A DNA stretch of 6,050 bases from an uncultured Rhodospirillales bacterium (GCA_902795665.1 CADBMA010000022.1:1-6050); one strand, 5' to 3'. Numbered from the stretch's first letter, positions 1 through 5,931 are shown. Notes: generated by a model from the letters alone, not told the origin. A program made the numbers and translations.

Positions 1-393
1 AAAAGTTACCATCCGCACAATTTCTGTTCCGCGAAAGCGCCAACGAGTGTATAAACGATAGCGAATGGTGCCGCCTGAAACTATGGCATGTCCGGCGTTG
101 TTGCTCACTGAAAAACCGATAAATCCGGCAAAAATCCACTTCCACACAGCTATTTTGCGTTTGATGTAGCATAGAGCCAAAAAATCATATGACGACAGAG
201 CAATATAACCGCCAAAAGATGCCAATCCGGCCAACATAAGATTGTGCCGCGGAATATTAAAAAGCGCATCTTTTATATCGGTAAGACTATATTTTGATAG
301 CTGATGCCATAACATATACGCTGCCAGACCAAAGAAAAACAATCCGGCCCAAGATATCGCTTTTTTCAAAACTCTTTTGGTTTGAAATGCCAT
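1..393 (-). CDS. MprF/UPF0104-type membrane protein, N-terminal part (cut by window edge)
   Basis: Translating the minus strand from the ATG at 393-391 gives 131 residues open to the left edge, so only the N-terminus is seen. It begins with a basic segment (KRVLKK) and then shows hydrophobic stretches at about residues 14-30, 52-75 and 84-105. The diagnostic part is residues 97-115, with SNN, a small-residue run ending SGGT, and then IRYRLY. This matches the signature of the integral-membrane region of lysylphosphatidylglycerol synthase/flippase proteins (MprF; UPF0104 family). In MprF this region flips aminoacylated phosphatidylglycerol, and a C-terminal cytosolic domain makes it. Whether that domain is present here lies outside the window, so a stand-alone UPF0104 protein is equally possible. 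GGAG six bases upstream fixes the start; the in-frame ATG four codons earlier is blocked by a TAA. It is the last visible gene of the operon. Confidence 0.72.
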   Translation of the reverse strand, partial: MAFQTKRVLKKAISWAGLFFFGLAAYMLWHQLSKYSLTDIKDALFNIPRHNLMLAGLASFGGYIALSSYDFLALCYIKRKIAVWKWIFAGFIGFSVSNNAGHAIVSGGTIRYRLYTRWRFRGTEIVRMVTF

Positions 394-399
394 TTTTTA

Positions 400-403
400 C
401 TCC
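400..403 (-). promoter_or_regulatory. Shine-Dalgarno GGAG deciding the MprF-like start
   Basis: On the minus strand GGAG is followed by TAAAAA and then ATG (393-391), a six-base spacing. The TAA overlapping this leader also closes the frame upstream, so this ATG is the first usable start. Confidence 0.65.
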
Positions 404-427
404 ATGTTTTGTATATAATACTCAATT

Positions 428-1303
428 TTATAAAGTTATAGATAAAAATTCAGTTAATATTCCGCATATAACTGCAGAAATATACAATATTGATATTATT
501 TTGATATTTTCGAGGCGATTGCTGTTTACTTTGAACAATACCAAAATCCCAACTCCTCCGCCGGCAAGCAATCCGGAAATCAGCGAACCGAAATTCATTG
601 CTCCTTCAACCCATAGCTGAGTAACGGCAACTGATGCCGAACAATTGGGAATAAGACCGATACAAGCAGCAATAATCGGACCGATAATCGGACGTTTGAA
701 AACAATATTGTGCAGCAAATCTTCGCCTAAAAACTCTAACAAAGCATTTAATGCCAAGGTTACTGCAAAAACAAATAATGTAATCCGTAAGGCGTGATAC
801 AATGCCGGTTTCCATATTCCGTGGCCAGCGCAATGACAATCAGCTTCTTCGCACAGTTTTTCAATGTCAACTGTTTGATAACTTTTGTTGATTGTGGCAT
901 CGCATATCAAACCAATACTTACACCAAACAAAAATTTTAGACCAAGAATTTTGAATATGACACCAACCGGAATTGCATTAGAAATTAAAATCGGCAACAT
1001 TTCATCTGATGTGGTTAAGTATATTGCCATCAGAGTTCCGACAGAAATTGCCCGTGCTGCGTAGAAATTGGAGGCAACCGCGGCAAAACCGCACTGCGGA
1101 ATCAAACCCACCAGAGAGCCGACAATCGGACCAAATCTGCCGGCATTGTGTATCAGATTCATTGATTTTAGGTCATTACGACGCTCAAGATACTCAAGCA
1201 TCAAATAAGCCCCCAGCAAAAATGGAAACAATTCCAAGCTGTCGGTTATACTGTCAATCACTATATTTTTTATTGCTATAAGATTCATCATTTTATCAGC
1301 CAT
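428..1303 (-). CDS. ArsP_2-family membrane transporter (putative Mn/heavy-metal or arsenic efflux)
   Basis: This 291-residue polytopic membrane protein resembles the family annotated as ArsP_2 (DUF2899), 'putative manganese transporter' or 'arsenic efflux protein'. It carries two copies of a GPxxxxxxGLIPxC motif, at residues 58-71 (ending in C71) and 208-221 (ending in C221), and a TSDEMLP motif at 98-104 after the first. A hydrophilic linker between the halves holds a Cys/His cluster (C151, C156, H157, C158, H161) followed by GIWKP, a plausible metal-binding site. Hydrophobic segments flank both motifs, consistent with about 8-10 membrane spans in two related halves. I recall many family members as longer, often with His-rich linkers, so this one is compact. 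It follows fmt after 20 bases and probably belongs to the same transcript. The start is uncertain: no clear SD precedes M1, and M5 or M6 are alternatives. The transported ion cannot be told from sequence. Confidence 0.78.
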   Translation of the reverse strand: MADKMMNLIAIKNIVIDSITDSLELFPFLLGAYLMLEYLERRNDLKSMNLIHNAGRFGPIVGSLVGLIPQCGFAAVASNFYAARAISVGTLMAIYLTTSDEMLPILISNAIPVGVIFKILGLKFLFGVSIGLICDATINKSYQTVDIEKLCEEADCHCAGHGIWKPALYHALRITLFVFAVTLALNALLEFLGEDLLHNIVFKRPIIGPIIAACIGLIPNCSASVAVTQLWVEGAMNFGSLISGLLAGGGVGILVLFKVNSNRLENIKIISILYISAVICGILTEFLSITL

Positions 1304-1323
1304 TCACCATCGCAGACAGATTG

Positions 1324-2217
1324 CTAAAATTGATAACCGCGCAAAAGTTCGACTGTTGACATAGCTTTTTTGCCCTGACGCTGAATTTCGGTAATCTCGA
1401 TTGCACCATCAGAAGCGCCGATAAATAGCTGCAAACCTTTTTGCAGCACGTTGCCTGTAGGAATATTTTCATTTTTTGCTAAATTGGCGCGCAAAATCTT
1501 GAATCTTTCGCCGTTATGCTCAAAAAATATTGCCGGATAAGGACTAAAAGCCATAATTTTGCGGCATAATTGTGCAGCCGGCATCATAAAATCAATATTG
1601 CTTTCTTCTTTTTCAACTTTGGCAGCATAGCAACTTAATGCGTCATCTTGCTTTTCGGGAATAATTTTATCAATATTATTGAGGGTTTTAACCACTAATT
1701 CTGCCCCCAATTGCGCCAACTTGTCGTGCAAATCGCCGCCGGTAGTTTGCGGGGTGATTGTCACCTCGCCTTTCATCAGCATATCTCCGGTATCCAGCCC
1801 TTCAGCCACTTGCATAATGGTCACCCCGCTCTTTTTGTCACCGGCTTCGATGCAGCGCTGAATTGGCGCAGCACCTCGCCATCGCGGCAAAAGAGAAGCA
1901 TGGATATTTATGCACCCCAACGGATATGCGTCCAGTATCGGACGCGGCAAAATCAGACCATATGCAGCAACCACTGCAATGTCGGCATTTAGTGCGGCAA
2001 ACTTTTTCTGCTCTTCTTCTTGGCGCAGAGTTTTTGGGGTGCGAACTTCAACACCATGACTTTCTGCCCAGATGTGAATCGGGGTTTTAACTAATTTGTT
2101 GCCGCGACCAGATATTTTGGGTTCTTTGGTATAGACCGCCAAAATTTCATGCTCTGTCGACAGTGCTTTGAGTGCCTCAAGAGCAAATTCCGGCGTACCC
2201 ATAAAAACAACTTTCAT
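1324..2217 (-). CDS. fmt: Methionyl-tRNA formyltransferase
   Basis: Fmt transfers a formyl group from 10-formyl-tetrahydrofolate to the methionine on initiator tRNA, marking it for translation initiation in the cytosol. The protein has 297 residues, slightly short of the roughly 315 of E. coli Fmt. It opens with the Rossmann-type MKVVFMGTPEFA. The catalytic set is complete: N104, H106 and D142, the last in the GLDTGDM motif, with the same 38-residue spacing from Asn to Asp as in E. coli. The hallmark SLLPRWRGAAPIQR lies at 108-121. The basic loop that contacts tRNA in the family is seen around 35-45 (ISGRGNKLVKTP). A C-terminal OB-like domain covers about 205-297. The start overlaps the def stop by one base (TAATG), and a perfect AGGAGG lies ten bases upstream. 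Its partner Def removes the group Fmt adds, and the two genes are paired in many bacteria. Confidence 0.97.
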   Translation of the reverse strand: MKVVFMGTPEFALEALKALSTEHEILAVYTKEPKISGRGNKLVKTPIHIWAESHGVEVRTPKTLRQEEEQKKFAALNADIAVVAAYGLILPRPILDAYPLGCINIHASLLPRWRGAAPIQRCIEAGDKKSGVTIMQVAEGLDTGDMLMKGEVTITPQTTGGDLHDKLAQLGAELVVKTLNNIDKIIPEKQDDALSCYAAKVEKEESNIDFMMPAAQLCRKIMAFSPYPAIFFEHNGERFKILRANLAKNENIPTGNVLQKGLQLFIGASDGAIEITEIQRQGKKAMSTVELLRGYQF

Positions 2218-2738
2218 TACGATTGTTCCTCCTGACGTAATTTTTGCAATTTTTTCAACAACATCTGACGCTTTAGACGACTGATGCGATCAATGTACAA
2301 AATGCCGTCAAGGTGATCTATTTCGTGTTGCAAGGCTATTGCCAACAATCCTTCAGCCAAAATTTCCTGCTCTTGTCCATGATAATCAAGATAATGCACG
2401 CGCACTTGTTTGTAGCGTTCAACTTCGGCACTCTGTTCCGGAACTGATAGGCACCCCTCATTTTGACAGCTCTTTTCTTCTGAGTGCCAAATAATCTCCG
2501 GATTTATCAAAAATAATGGTTTTTGTTCTTCGCCTTCATCAGGGTGGCTGATATCAATGACTACAATTCGTTTCGAAACCCCGACTTGAGGAGCAGCAAG
2601 TCCAACTCCATCGGCATCATACATCGTTTCAAGCATATCATTGAGCAAATGACGCAAATCATCGTCAACTCTGTTTACTTTTTCAGACTTTTGTTTTAAA
2701 ACCGGATGCGGATATTCAAAAATTTTCATTTTGGCCAT
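2217..2738 (-). CDS. def: Peptide deformylase
   Basis: Def removes the N-formyl group from nascent polypeptides, using a catalytic divalent metal (usually iron) at the ribosome exit. The 173 residues carry all three family motifs: GVGLAAPQ at 44-51 with the oxyanion glutamine Q51, EGCLS at 94-98 with metal ligand C96, and QHEIDHLDG at 137-145 with metal ligands H138 and H142 and catalytic E139. Length and motif spacing are those of the bacterial type-I/II enzymes. The C-terminus is lysine- and arginine-rich (about 154-170), the part that forms the ribosome-binding helix in E. coli Def. GAGG six bases upstream supports M1 rather than the internal M4. It lies 12 bases after nusB and overlaps fmt by one base, so the two are probably translationally coupled. 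Confidence 0.97.
   Translation of the reverse strand: MAKMKIFEYPHPVLKQKSEKVNRVDDDLRHLLNDMLETMYDADGVGLAAPQVGVSKRIVVIDISHPDEGEEQKPLFLINPEIIWHSEEKSCQNEGCLSVPEQSAEVERYKQVRVHYLDYHGQEQEILAEGLLAIALQHEIDHLDGILYIDRISRLKRQMLLKKLQKLRQEEQS
2228..2233 (-). promoter_or_regulatory. Shine-Dalgarno AGGAGG of fmt, inside the end of def
   Basis: On the minus strand a perfect AGGAGG stands ten bases before the fmt ATG at 2217-2215. It lies within the last codons of def, so ribosomes finishing def uncover and pass the fmt start. With the TAATG overlap this is a classic arrangement for translational coupling of deformylase and formyltransferase. Confidence 0.75.
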
Positions 2739-2750
2739 TTTACGCCTCTT

Positions 2751-3236
2751 TCAATCCCTGATTTGTTTGGATATCTGATCAAGCAAAGCATTAACCATTT
2801 TCGGCTCATTTTTGCTAAAAAATGCATATGCCATATCCACATACTCTTGAATTATAATTTTGGTATCAATATCTCTGGTATTGGCAATTTCATACATTGC
2901 ACACAGCAGCAGAGCCTGCAGAGTGCCATCATAGCGATCTAAATTGCGCCCGTCAGCCAAAAACAAATTGAGTGATTTTTCCAAATCTTCTTTATTTTTA
3001 TGAACGCCGATTACCAATTTTTCAAAATAGGCTTTATCCATAGGTTCCACGGCTACAACTTCTTCGCCTCCGTCCGGATTATCGGCCAAAAGATAGCGCC
3101 CTACTTCTCCGTTGGTAAAATCTTTTATAACCTCTTCAACCGGTCGCTGGCTATATGCAATCATATAGGTTGCCTGAACAGCAGCCAAACGGGCTGAGCT
3201 TTTCATTCTGATTTTTTCGGACACGAATTTCGCCAT
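2751..3236 (-). CDS. nusB: Transcription antitermination factor NusB
   Basis: NusB pairs with S10 (NusE), binds boxA RNA and supports processive antitermination on rRNA operons. The 161-residue protein shows the all-helical NusB fold pattern. It opens the domain with SARLAAVQATYM (about 14-25), where other alphaproteobacterial NusB proteins have an R-AA-QALY-type segment. The best-conserved part is the C-terminal IIQEYVDMAYAFF at 128-140, followed by NEPKMVNALLD at 143-153. A moderately variable acidic insert sits around 51-65. The first ten residues are basic, as in family members that bind boxA. The SD AGAGGA (3246-3251) overlaps the final codons of nrdR, which supports M1. It is five bases downstream of nrdR. 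In many alphaproteobacteria riboflavin genes separate the two; here they touch. Confidence 0.9.
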   Translation of the reverse strand: MAKFVSEKIRMKSSARLAAVQATYMIAYSQRPVEEVIKDFTNGEVGRYLLADNPDGGEEVVAVEPMDKAYFEKLVIGVHKNKEDLEKSLNLFLADGRNLDRYDGTLQALLLCAMYEIANTRDIDTKIIIQEYVDMAYAFFSKNEPKMVNALLDQISKQIRD

Positions 3237-3241
3237 TATTT

Positions 3242-3721
3242 TTATTCCTCTACGTTTGATTTATGTTTTGCCAATTCATCAATTTTATTCACAAATTCTT
3301 CAAAATCTGCAGCGGTGCAAAAGTCCTTATACACCGATGCAAATCTTATATATGCAACTTTATCAAGGTTCGCTAAAGCTTCCATTGCATATTCTCCGAT
3401 AGTTGTCGAAGCAATTTCGGCCTCGCCCGAACTTTCAAGGCGGCGCTGTATCGAATTAACAATTTTTTCTACTCGCTCCGGAGTAATTGGGCGTTTGCGC
3501 ACCGCAAGCTGTATTGAGCGCGCCAATTTATCACGATCAAAACGCGCTTTTTCGCCATTGCGTTTTACAACGGTTAACTCTCTGAGCATTACTCTTTCAA
3601 AGGTTGTAAAGCGCGAACCGCATTCGGGACACTCCCGACGACGGCGGATACACGTATTATCTTCGCTCAATCGCGAATCTTTAACTTGACTGTCAAGACA
3701 GCCGCAAAACGGACATTTCAT
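3242..3721 (-). CDS. nrdR: Transcriptional repressor NrdR
   Basis: NrdR represses ribonucleotide reductase genes when dATP is high, by binding NrdR boxes in their promoters. The 159 residues match the usual length of about 150-160. A zinc ribbon uses C3, C6, C31 and C34, with the family-typical basic RRRREC between (26-31) and FTTFERV at 38-44. An ATP-cone domain follows at about 49-139, beginning VVKRNGEKARFDRDKL and ending in VAYIRFASVYKDF (122-134). A short, charged tail completes it. The start is set by MKCPFCGC, invariant in the family, and by AAGGA six bases upstream. The stop of murF lies three bases before the ATG. I saw no NrdR box in the window, so its target operons lie elsewhere. 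Confidence 0.97.
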   Translation of the reverse strand: MKCPFCGCLDSQVKDSRLSEDNTCIRRRRECPECGSRFTTFERVMLRELTVVKRNGEKARFDRDKLARSIQLAVRKRPITPERVEKIVNSIQRRLESSGEAEIASTTIGEYAMEALANLDKVAYIRFASVYKDFCTAADFEEFVNKIDELAKHKSNVEE

Positions 3722-3724
3722 ATA

Positions 3725-5041
3725 CTATCCTTTTAACAAAGCTTCGGTAACTTTATATAATTCTGAAGAATATCTTGCTCCTTTTATAAGCAAAATATCA
3801 TCTTTTTGCAACAGTTTATTTTGCAAAAACTCAACCACTCCCTCTCTGCTGTCAAAATAATATTGCTCGGTAGTTGCTGGGAGCTGTGCCAACATATCTT
3901 TCATCTCCGGTTTGACGCCGATGACAATATCAATCTTACAATCGGCAACCAGTTTGCCTATTGCTATATGCTGTTTTAGGGAAGTGGCGCCCAACTCTGC
4001 CATTTTACCCAAAAGGGCAATTTTTCTACCTTTACACGGCATTTCGGATAGTGATTTTATGGCGATTTTCATAGCCTCCGGCTGGCCGGAATAGCTATCA
4101 TCAATCAGAGTATAGCATCCGCCGGATGGCAGAGGCAGAATATGTTTTTTGCCGCGCCCTTCAAGGGCTTCAAAAGTTTTTAATGTTTCCGCTGCCTGGG
4201 CGCAATCCAGCCCCAAAGCTTCCACAACCTTCAGAACAGCCCAAGCATTATAGCGCTGAATTTCTCCGTCTTGTTCAAGTTCAAGCCTGCCGGTGTAATG
4301 GTTGTTTTTGCCAAATGTTATAATTTTGTCTGTATATTTTTGTGCTTGTTTTTGCAAAATATCGGCAAAATTGGTATCTGCATTAATTATGGCAATTCCA
4401 TTTGATGTCAATCCCTCAAAAATTTCGGCTTTGGCTTTTGCAATAGCTTCAAAACTCTCAAAAAATTCTATATGCATGGGATAGACATTGGTAACAAGGG
4501 CTATATCGGGTTTAACATATGAGGTCAGCTGAGAAATTTCGCCTTTAGAACTCATTCCCATTTCAACTATGGCATAATCTGCGTCCATATCCATATCGAG
4601 CAAGGTTTGCGGCACTCCTATATGATTGTTATGGTTGCCGCTGGTGGCATAAGTTTTGCCAAAGGCTGATAAGACGTGTTTCAGTTCTTCTTTAGTAGTG
4701 GTCTTGCCAGAGCTGCCGGTCAAACCGATAACTACGCCTTTGAACTGCTGACGATTATAAGCCGCGATGCGTCCATACGCCTCAATCGTGCTGGGCACCA
4801 CAATCTGTCTGTCTGCAGCAACATGAGGCAATAATCGTTCGACCATAACCAGTTCACATCCGTTTTCTAAAACATCAACAACAAAATCGTGGCCGTCAAA
4901 CTTATCGCCTTTTATGGCAACAAACAGCGCCCCTTTTTCTGCTTTGCGGCTATCTGTGATAACTTTTGTTATAATCGTCGATTTGGTTACTGATTTAGAA
5001 CCGACAACTTTTCGCAACTGATCCGAAGCAATTTTCTGCAT
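3725..5041 (-). CDS. murF: UDP-MurNAc-tripeptide--D-alanyl-D-alanine ligase MurF
   Basis: MurF adds D-Ala-D-Ala to UDP-MurNAc-tripeptide with ATP, the last cytoplasmic peptide step of peptidoglycan precursor synthesis. Motifs run in order over 438 residues: an N-terminal substrate domain with DSRK (30-33) and FVAIKG (40-45); P-loop TGSSGKTTTKE at 108-118; GNHNNHIGVP at 135-144, the MurF signature; EMG at 160-162; TNVYPMH at 184-190 with H190; the probable carbamylated lysine K204 in KAEIF; EGRGKK at 294-299; IDDSYSGQP at 313-321 where many MurF have DDSYNANP; LGKMAELG at 344-351; and LLIKGARYSSEL at 417-428. Between about 247 and 266 it seems to lack some 20 residues, including the first half of the usual HNxxN motif; only YNA (265-267) remains. 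GGAG eight bases upstream supports the start. It heads the operon, although in many bacteria murF sits in the dcw cluster with murE and mraY. Confidence 0.95.
   Translation of the reverse strand: MQKIASDQLRKVVGSKSVTKSTIITKVITDSRKAEKGALFVAIKGDKFDGHDFVVDVLENGCELVMVERLLPHVAADRQIVVPSTIEAYGRIAAYNRQQFKGVVIGLTGSSGKTTTKEELKHVLSAFGKTYATSGNHNNHIGVPQTLLDMDMDADYAIVEMGMSSKGEISQLTSYVKPDIALVTNVYPMHIEFFESFEAIAKAKAEIFEGLTSNGIAIINADTNFADILQKQAQKYTDKIITFGKNNHYTGRLELEQDGEIQRYNAWAVLKVVEALGLDCAQAAETLKTFEALEGRGKKHILPLPSGGCYTLIDDSYSGQPEAMKIAIKSLSEMPCKGRKIALLGKMAELGATSLKQHIAIGKLVADCKIDIVIGVKPEMKDMLAQLPATTEQYYFDSREGVVEFLQNKLLQKDDILLIKGARYSSELYKVTEALLKG
3728..3732 (-). promoter_or_regulatory. Shine-Dalgarno AAGGA of nrdR, within the murF end
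   Basis: AAGGA lies over the last sense codons of murF, six bases before the nrdR ATG at 3721-3719. Ribosomes terminating on murF would sit on this site, so coupling is likely. Confidence 0.55.
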
Positions 5042-5179
5042 ATTTTTCTCTCCAAAAGTAAGTATAAAATATAATTACAATAAAAAAATGAAAATTTTAT
5101 TTAAAACTCTTGACTTTTTTAGACAAATATTGTACACAAAAAATATCAATTAATTATTAACCTATTAAAAAAACAATTT
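5042..5179. promoter_or_regulatory. AT-rich divergent intergenic region (murF and lipoprotein promoters)
   Basis: These 138 bases separate murF from the divergent lipoprotein gene and are extremely AT-rich: by hand count 8 G/C in 5041-5100 and 10 in 5101-5160. Both genes must start transcription here. On the plus strand TTGACT (5110-5115) and TACACA (5133-5138) are 17 bases apart, a candidate promoter with a good -35 and a poor -10. On the minus strand TATACT (5066-5061) would be a good -10 just upstream of the murF SD (GGAG, 5053-5050), but no -35 stands at the right distance. I see no convincing operator palindrome. The promoter assignments are weak. Confidence 0.4.
5110..5138 (+). promoter_or_regulatory. 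Candidate sigma70-type promoter for the lipoprotein gene
   Basis: TTGACT and TACACA are separated by 17 bases, followed by about 40 bases of AT-rich leader before the ATG at 5180. The -35 matches consensus at five of six bases and the -10 at only three, so this could be chance in AT-rich DNA. The Bacteroidota-type -7 element TAnnTTTG was looked for and not found. Confidence 0.25.
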
Positions 5180-5893
5180 ATGAAAAAATTCATTTTCATG
5201 ACTGTTATCTGCAGTCTGCTGCTGACAAGCTGTTTCAAGTCAGTAGAAACCCCGATTAAGGGTACGAAAAACTTGGTCACCTACACCACCAAGGAAGGGA
5301 AGACAGTAGGAATCAAGTTCGCCGGAGTCAACGAGTTGCTTACGCCAGCCATCTACGTCAAAGTGGAATGCAAGAACGGCTATCTCCTGGCCCAACGCCA
5401 GCGGACTTCGCCCGCAGCTTCGGTCACATGGGACCTGCTCGACGCCAAGACTGCCAAGTCTATAACCGGCAGCTCTTACGAGTCCATCTCCAGCGCGCCC
5501 AACTATTTTGTCATGCACAATGACAAGGGCAAGTACTACCTGAAGAATGGAACATCACAGGCAATCGGCCCCAAAGCGGATATCTTCATCAAGAAGAATC
5601 TGGTGCTGACCAAATCAGGGGACAAATGGGGCGTCAACGGCGTTTTCGGTGAGAAGTATGAGCAGATCATCGTTCTCTACCAGAATGGCCAGCCGGAAAA
5701 CTACCGCTTTGTGGTTAAGAACGGCAAGCAATATTCATTGCTTGGTTCTGACGGAAAAGTCATTAAAAAGACTGTCTCCGCACAAGCCGTGAAGCGTTTG
5801 GAGCAACTTGCCAAAAACTACAAAGACCAAAACTGGACATACAACACATCCCTGTCCGGTCGCACGGTGGCAAACATCAAAACCGCCATTTAG
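5180..5893 (+). CDS. Putative WG-repeat-like lipoprotein, probably horizontally acquired
   Basis: I do not recognise a named family. The 237-residue protein starts with a short basic and hydrophobic signal peptide ending in the lipobox LTSC (15-18), so C18 should be lipidated. Residue +2 is Phe, not the Asp that retains lipoproteins in the inner membrane. The mature part is rich in short beta-like segments resembling degenerate WG repeats: WDLLDAKTAKSI-SSYESI (84-103), YFVMHNDKGKYYLKNG (109-124), LVLTKSGDKWGVNG (141-154) followed by EKYEQIIV, and YRFVVKNGKQYSLLGSDGK (175-193). A likely helical tail follows (about 201-216). No enzyme motif is visible. It stands alone, divergent from murF. It has no SD; the ATG follows an A-rich leader, and codons are much richer in G and C than its neighbours (39 of 60 bases in 5401-5460). 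Together these suggest transfer from a Bacteroidota-like donor. Its function is unknown. Confidence 0.75.
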   Translation: MKKFIFMTVICSLLLTSCFKSVETPIKGTKNLVTYTTKEGKTVGIKFAGVNELLTPAIYVKVECKNGYLLAQRQRTSPAASVTWDLLDAKTAKSITGSSYESISSAPNYFVMHNDKGKYYLKNGTSQAIGPKADIFIKKNLVLTKSGDKWGVNGVFGEKYEQIIVLYQNGQPENYRFVVKNGKQYSLLGSDGKVIKKTVSAQAVKRLEQLAKNYKDQNWTYNTSLSGRTVANIKTAI

Positions 5894-5897
5894 GCCC

Positions 5898-5931
5898 AAA
5901 AAAAGAATCGCTTTTCAGCGGTTCTTTTTTT
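5898..5931. terminator. Strong bidirectional rho-independent terminator
   Basis: A 14-base-pair stem (5898-5911 with 5918-5931, one G-T wobble at 5908/5921) closes a six-base TTTTCA loop. It is flanked by seven A on the left and seven T on the right, so it reads as a terminator on both strands. It begins four bases after the lipoprotein stop codon. On the minus strand it lies 17 bases past the stop of the incoming partial gene at 5949, so it likely ends both converging transcripts. Confidence 0.88.

Larger units (their letters stand above)
1..5041 (-). other. Putative operon murF-nrdR-nusB-def-fmt-ArsP_2-mprF-like
   Basis: Seven minus-strand genes follow one another with almost no space: 3 bases between murF and nrdR, 5 between nrdR and nusB, 12 between nusB and def, a one-base overlap (TAATG) of def and fmt, 20 bases before the transporter and 34 before the MprF-like gene. 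No hairpin with a T-tract lies in any of these gaps. Several SD sites sit inside or against the end of the upstream gene, which suggests translational coupling. The first gene, murF, is preceded by 138 AT-rich bases, the only obvious place for the promoter. That these genes form one transcript is inference; the last two could also have their own promoters. Confidence 0.7.

Noticed and set aside
294..620. Plus-strand open frame of 108 codons across the MprF-like start and transporter end
   Set aside because: It is antisense to two genes with recognisable motifs, spans their intergenic gap, and its product (proline- and phenylalanine-rich, no family pattern) is not convincing.
606..839. Minus-strand open frame inside the transporter gene
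   Set aside because: It is a shifted frame of the ArsP_2-type gene and is rich in Arg, Cys and Tyr without domain character.
1679..2090. Three overlapping plus-strand open frames opposite fmt
   Set aside because: They are antisense to well-conserved fmt motifs, with no SD and no recognisable product.
3315..3689. Plus-strand open frame of 124 codons opposite nrdR
   Set aside because: It mirrors nrdR codons (Ser/Arg-rich antisense product), while NrdR on the other strand has all its family motifs.
5042..5179. NrdR box or other operator palindrome, and TGTACA at 5131-5136
   Set aside because: No pair of sites close to the acaCwAtATaTwGtgt consensus was found. Short palindromes such as TGTACA are expected by chance in such AT-rich DNA.
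5240..5518. Minus-strand open frame of 92 codons opposite the lipoprotein gene
   Set aside because: It arises from the high GC of that gene. The sense-strand product has a signal peptide, a lipobox and a terminator right after its stop, so the sense strand is the coding one.
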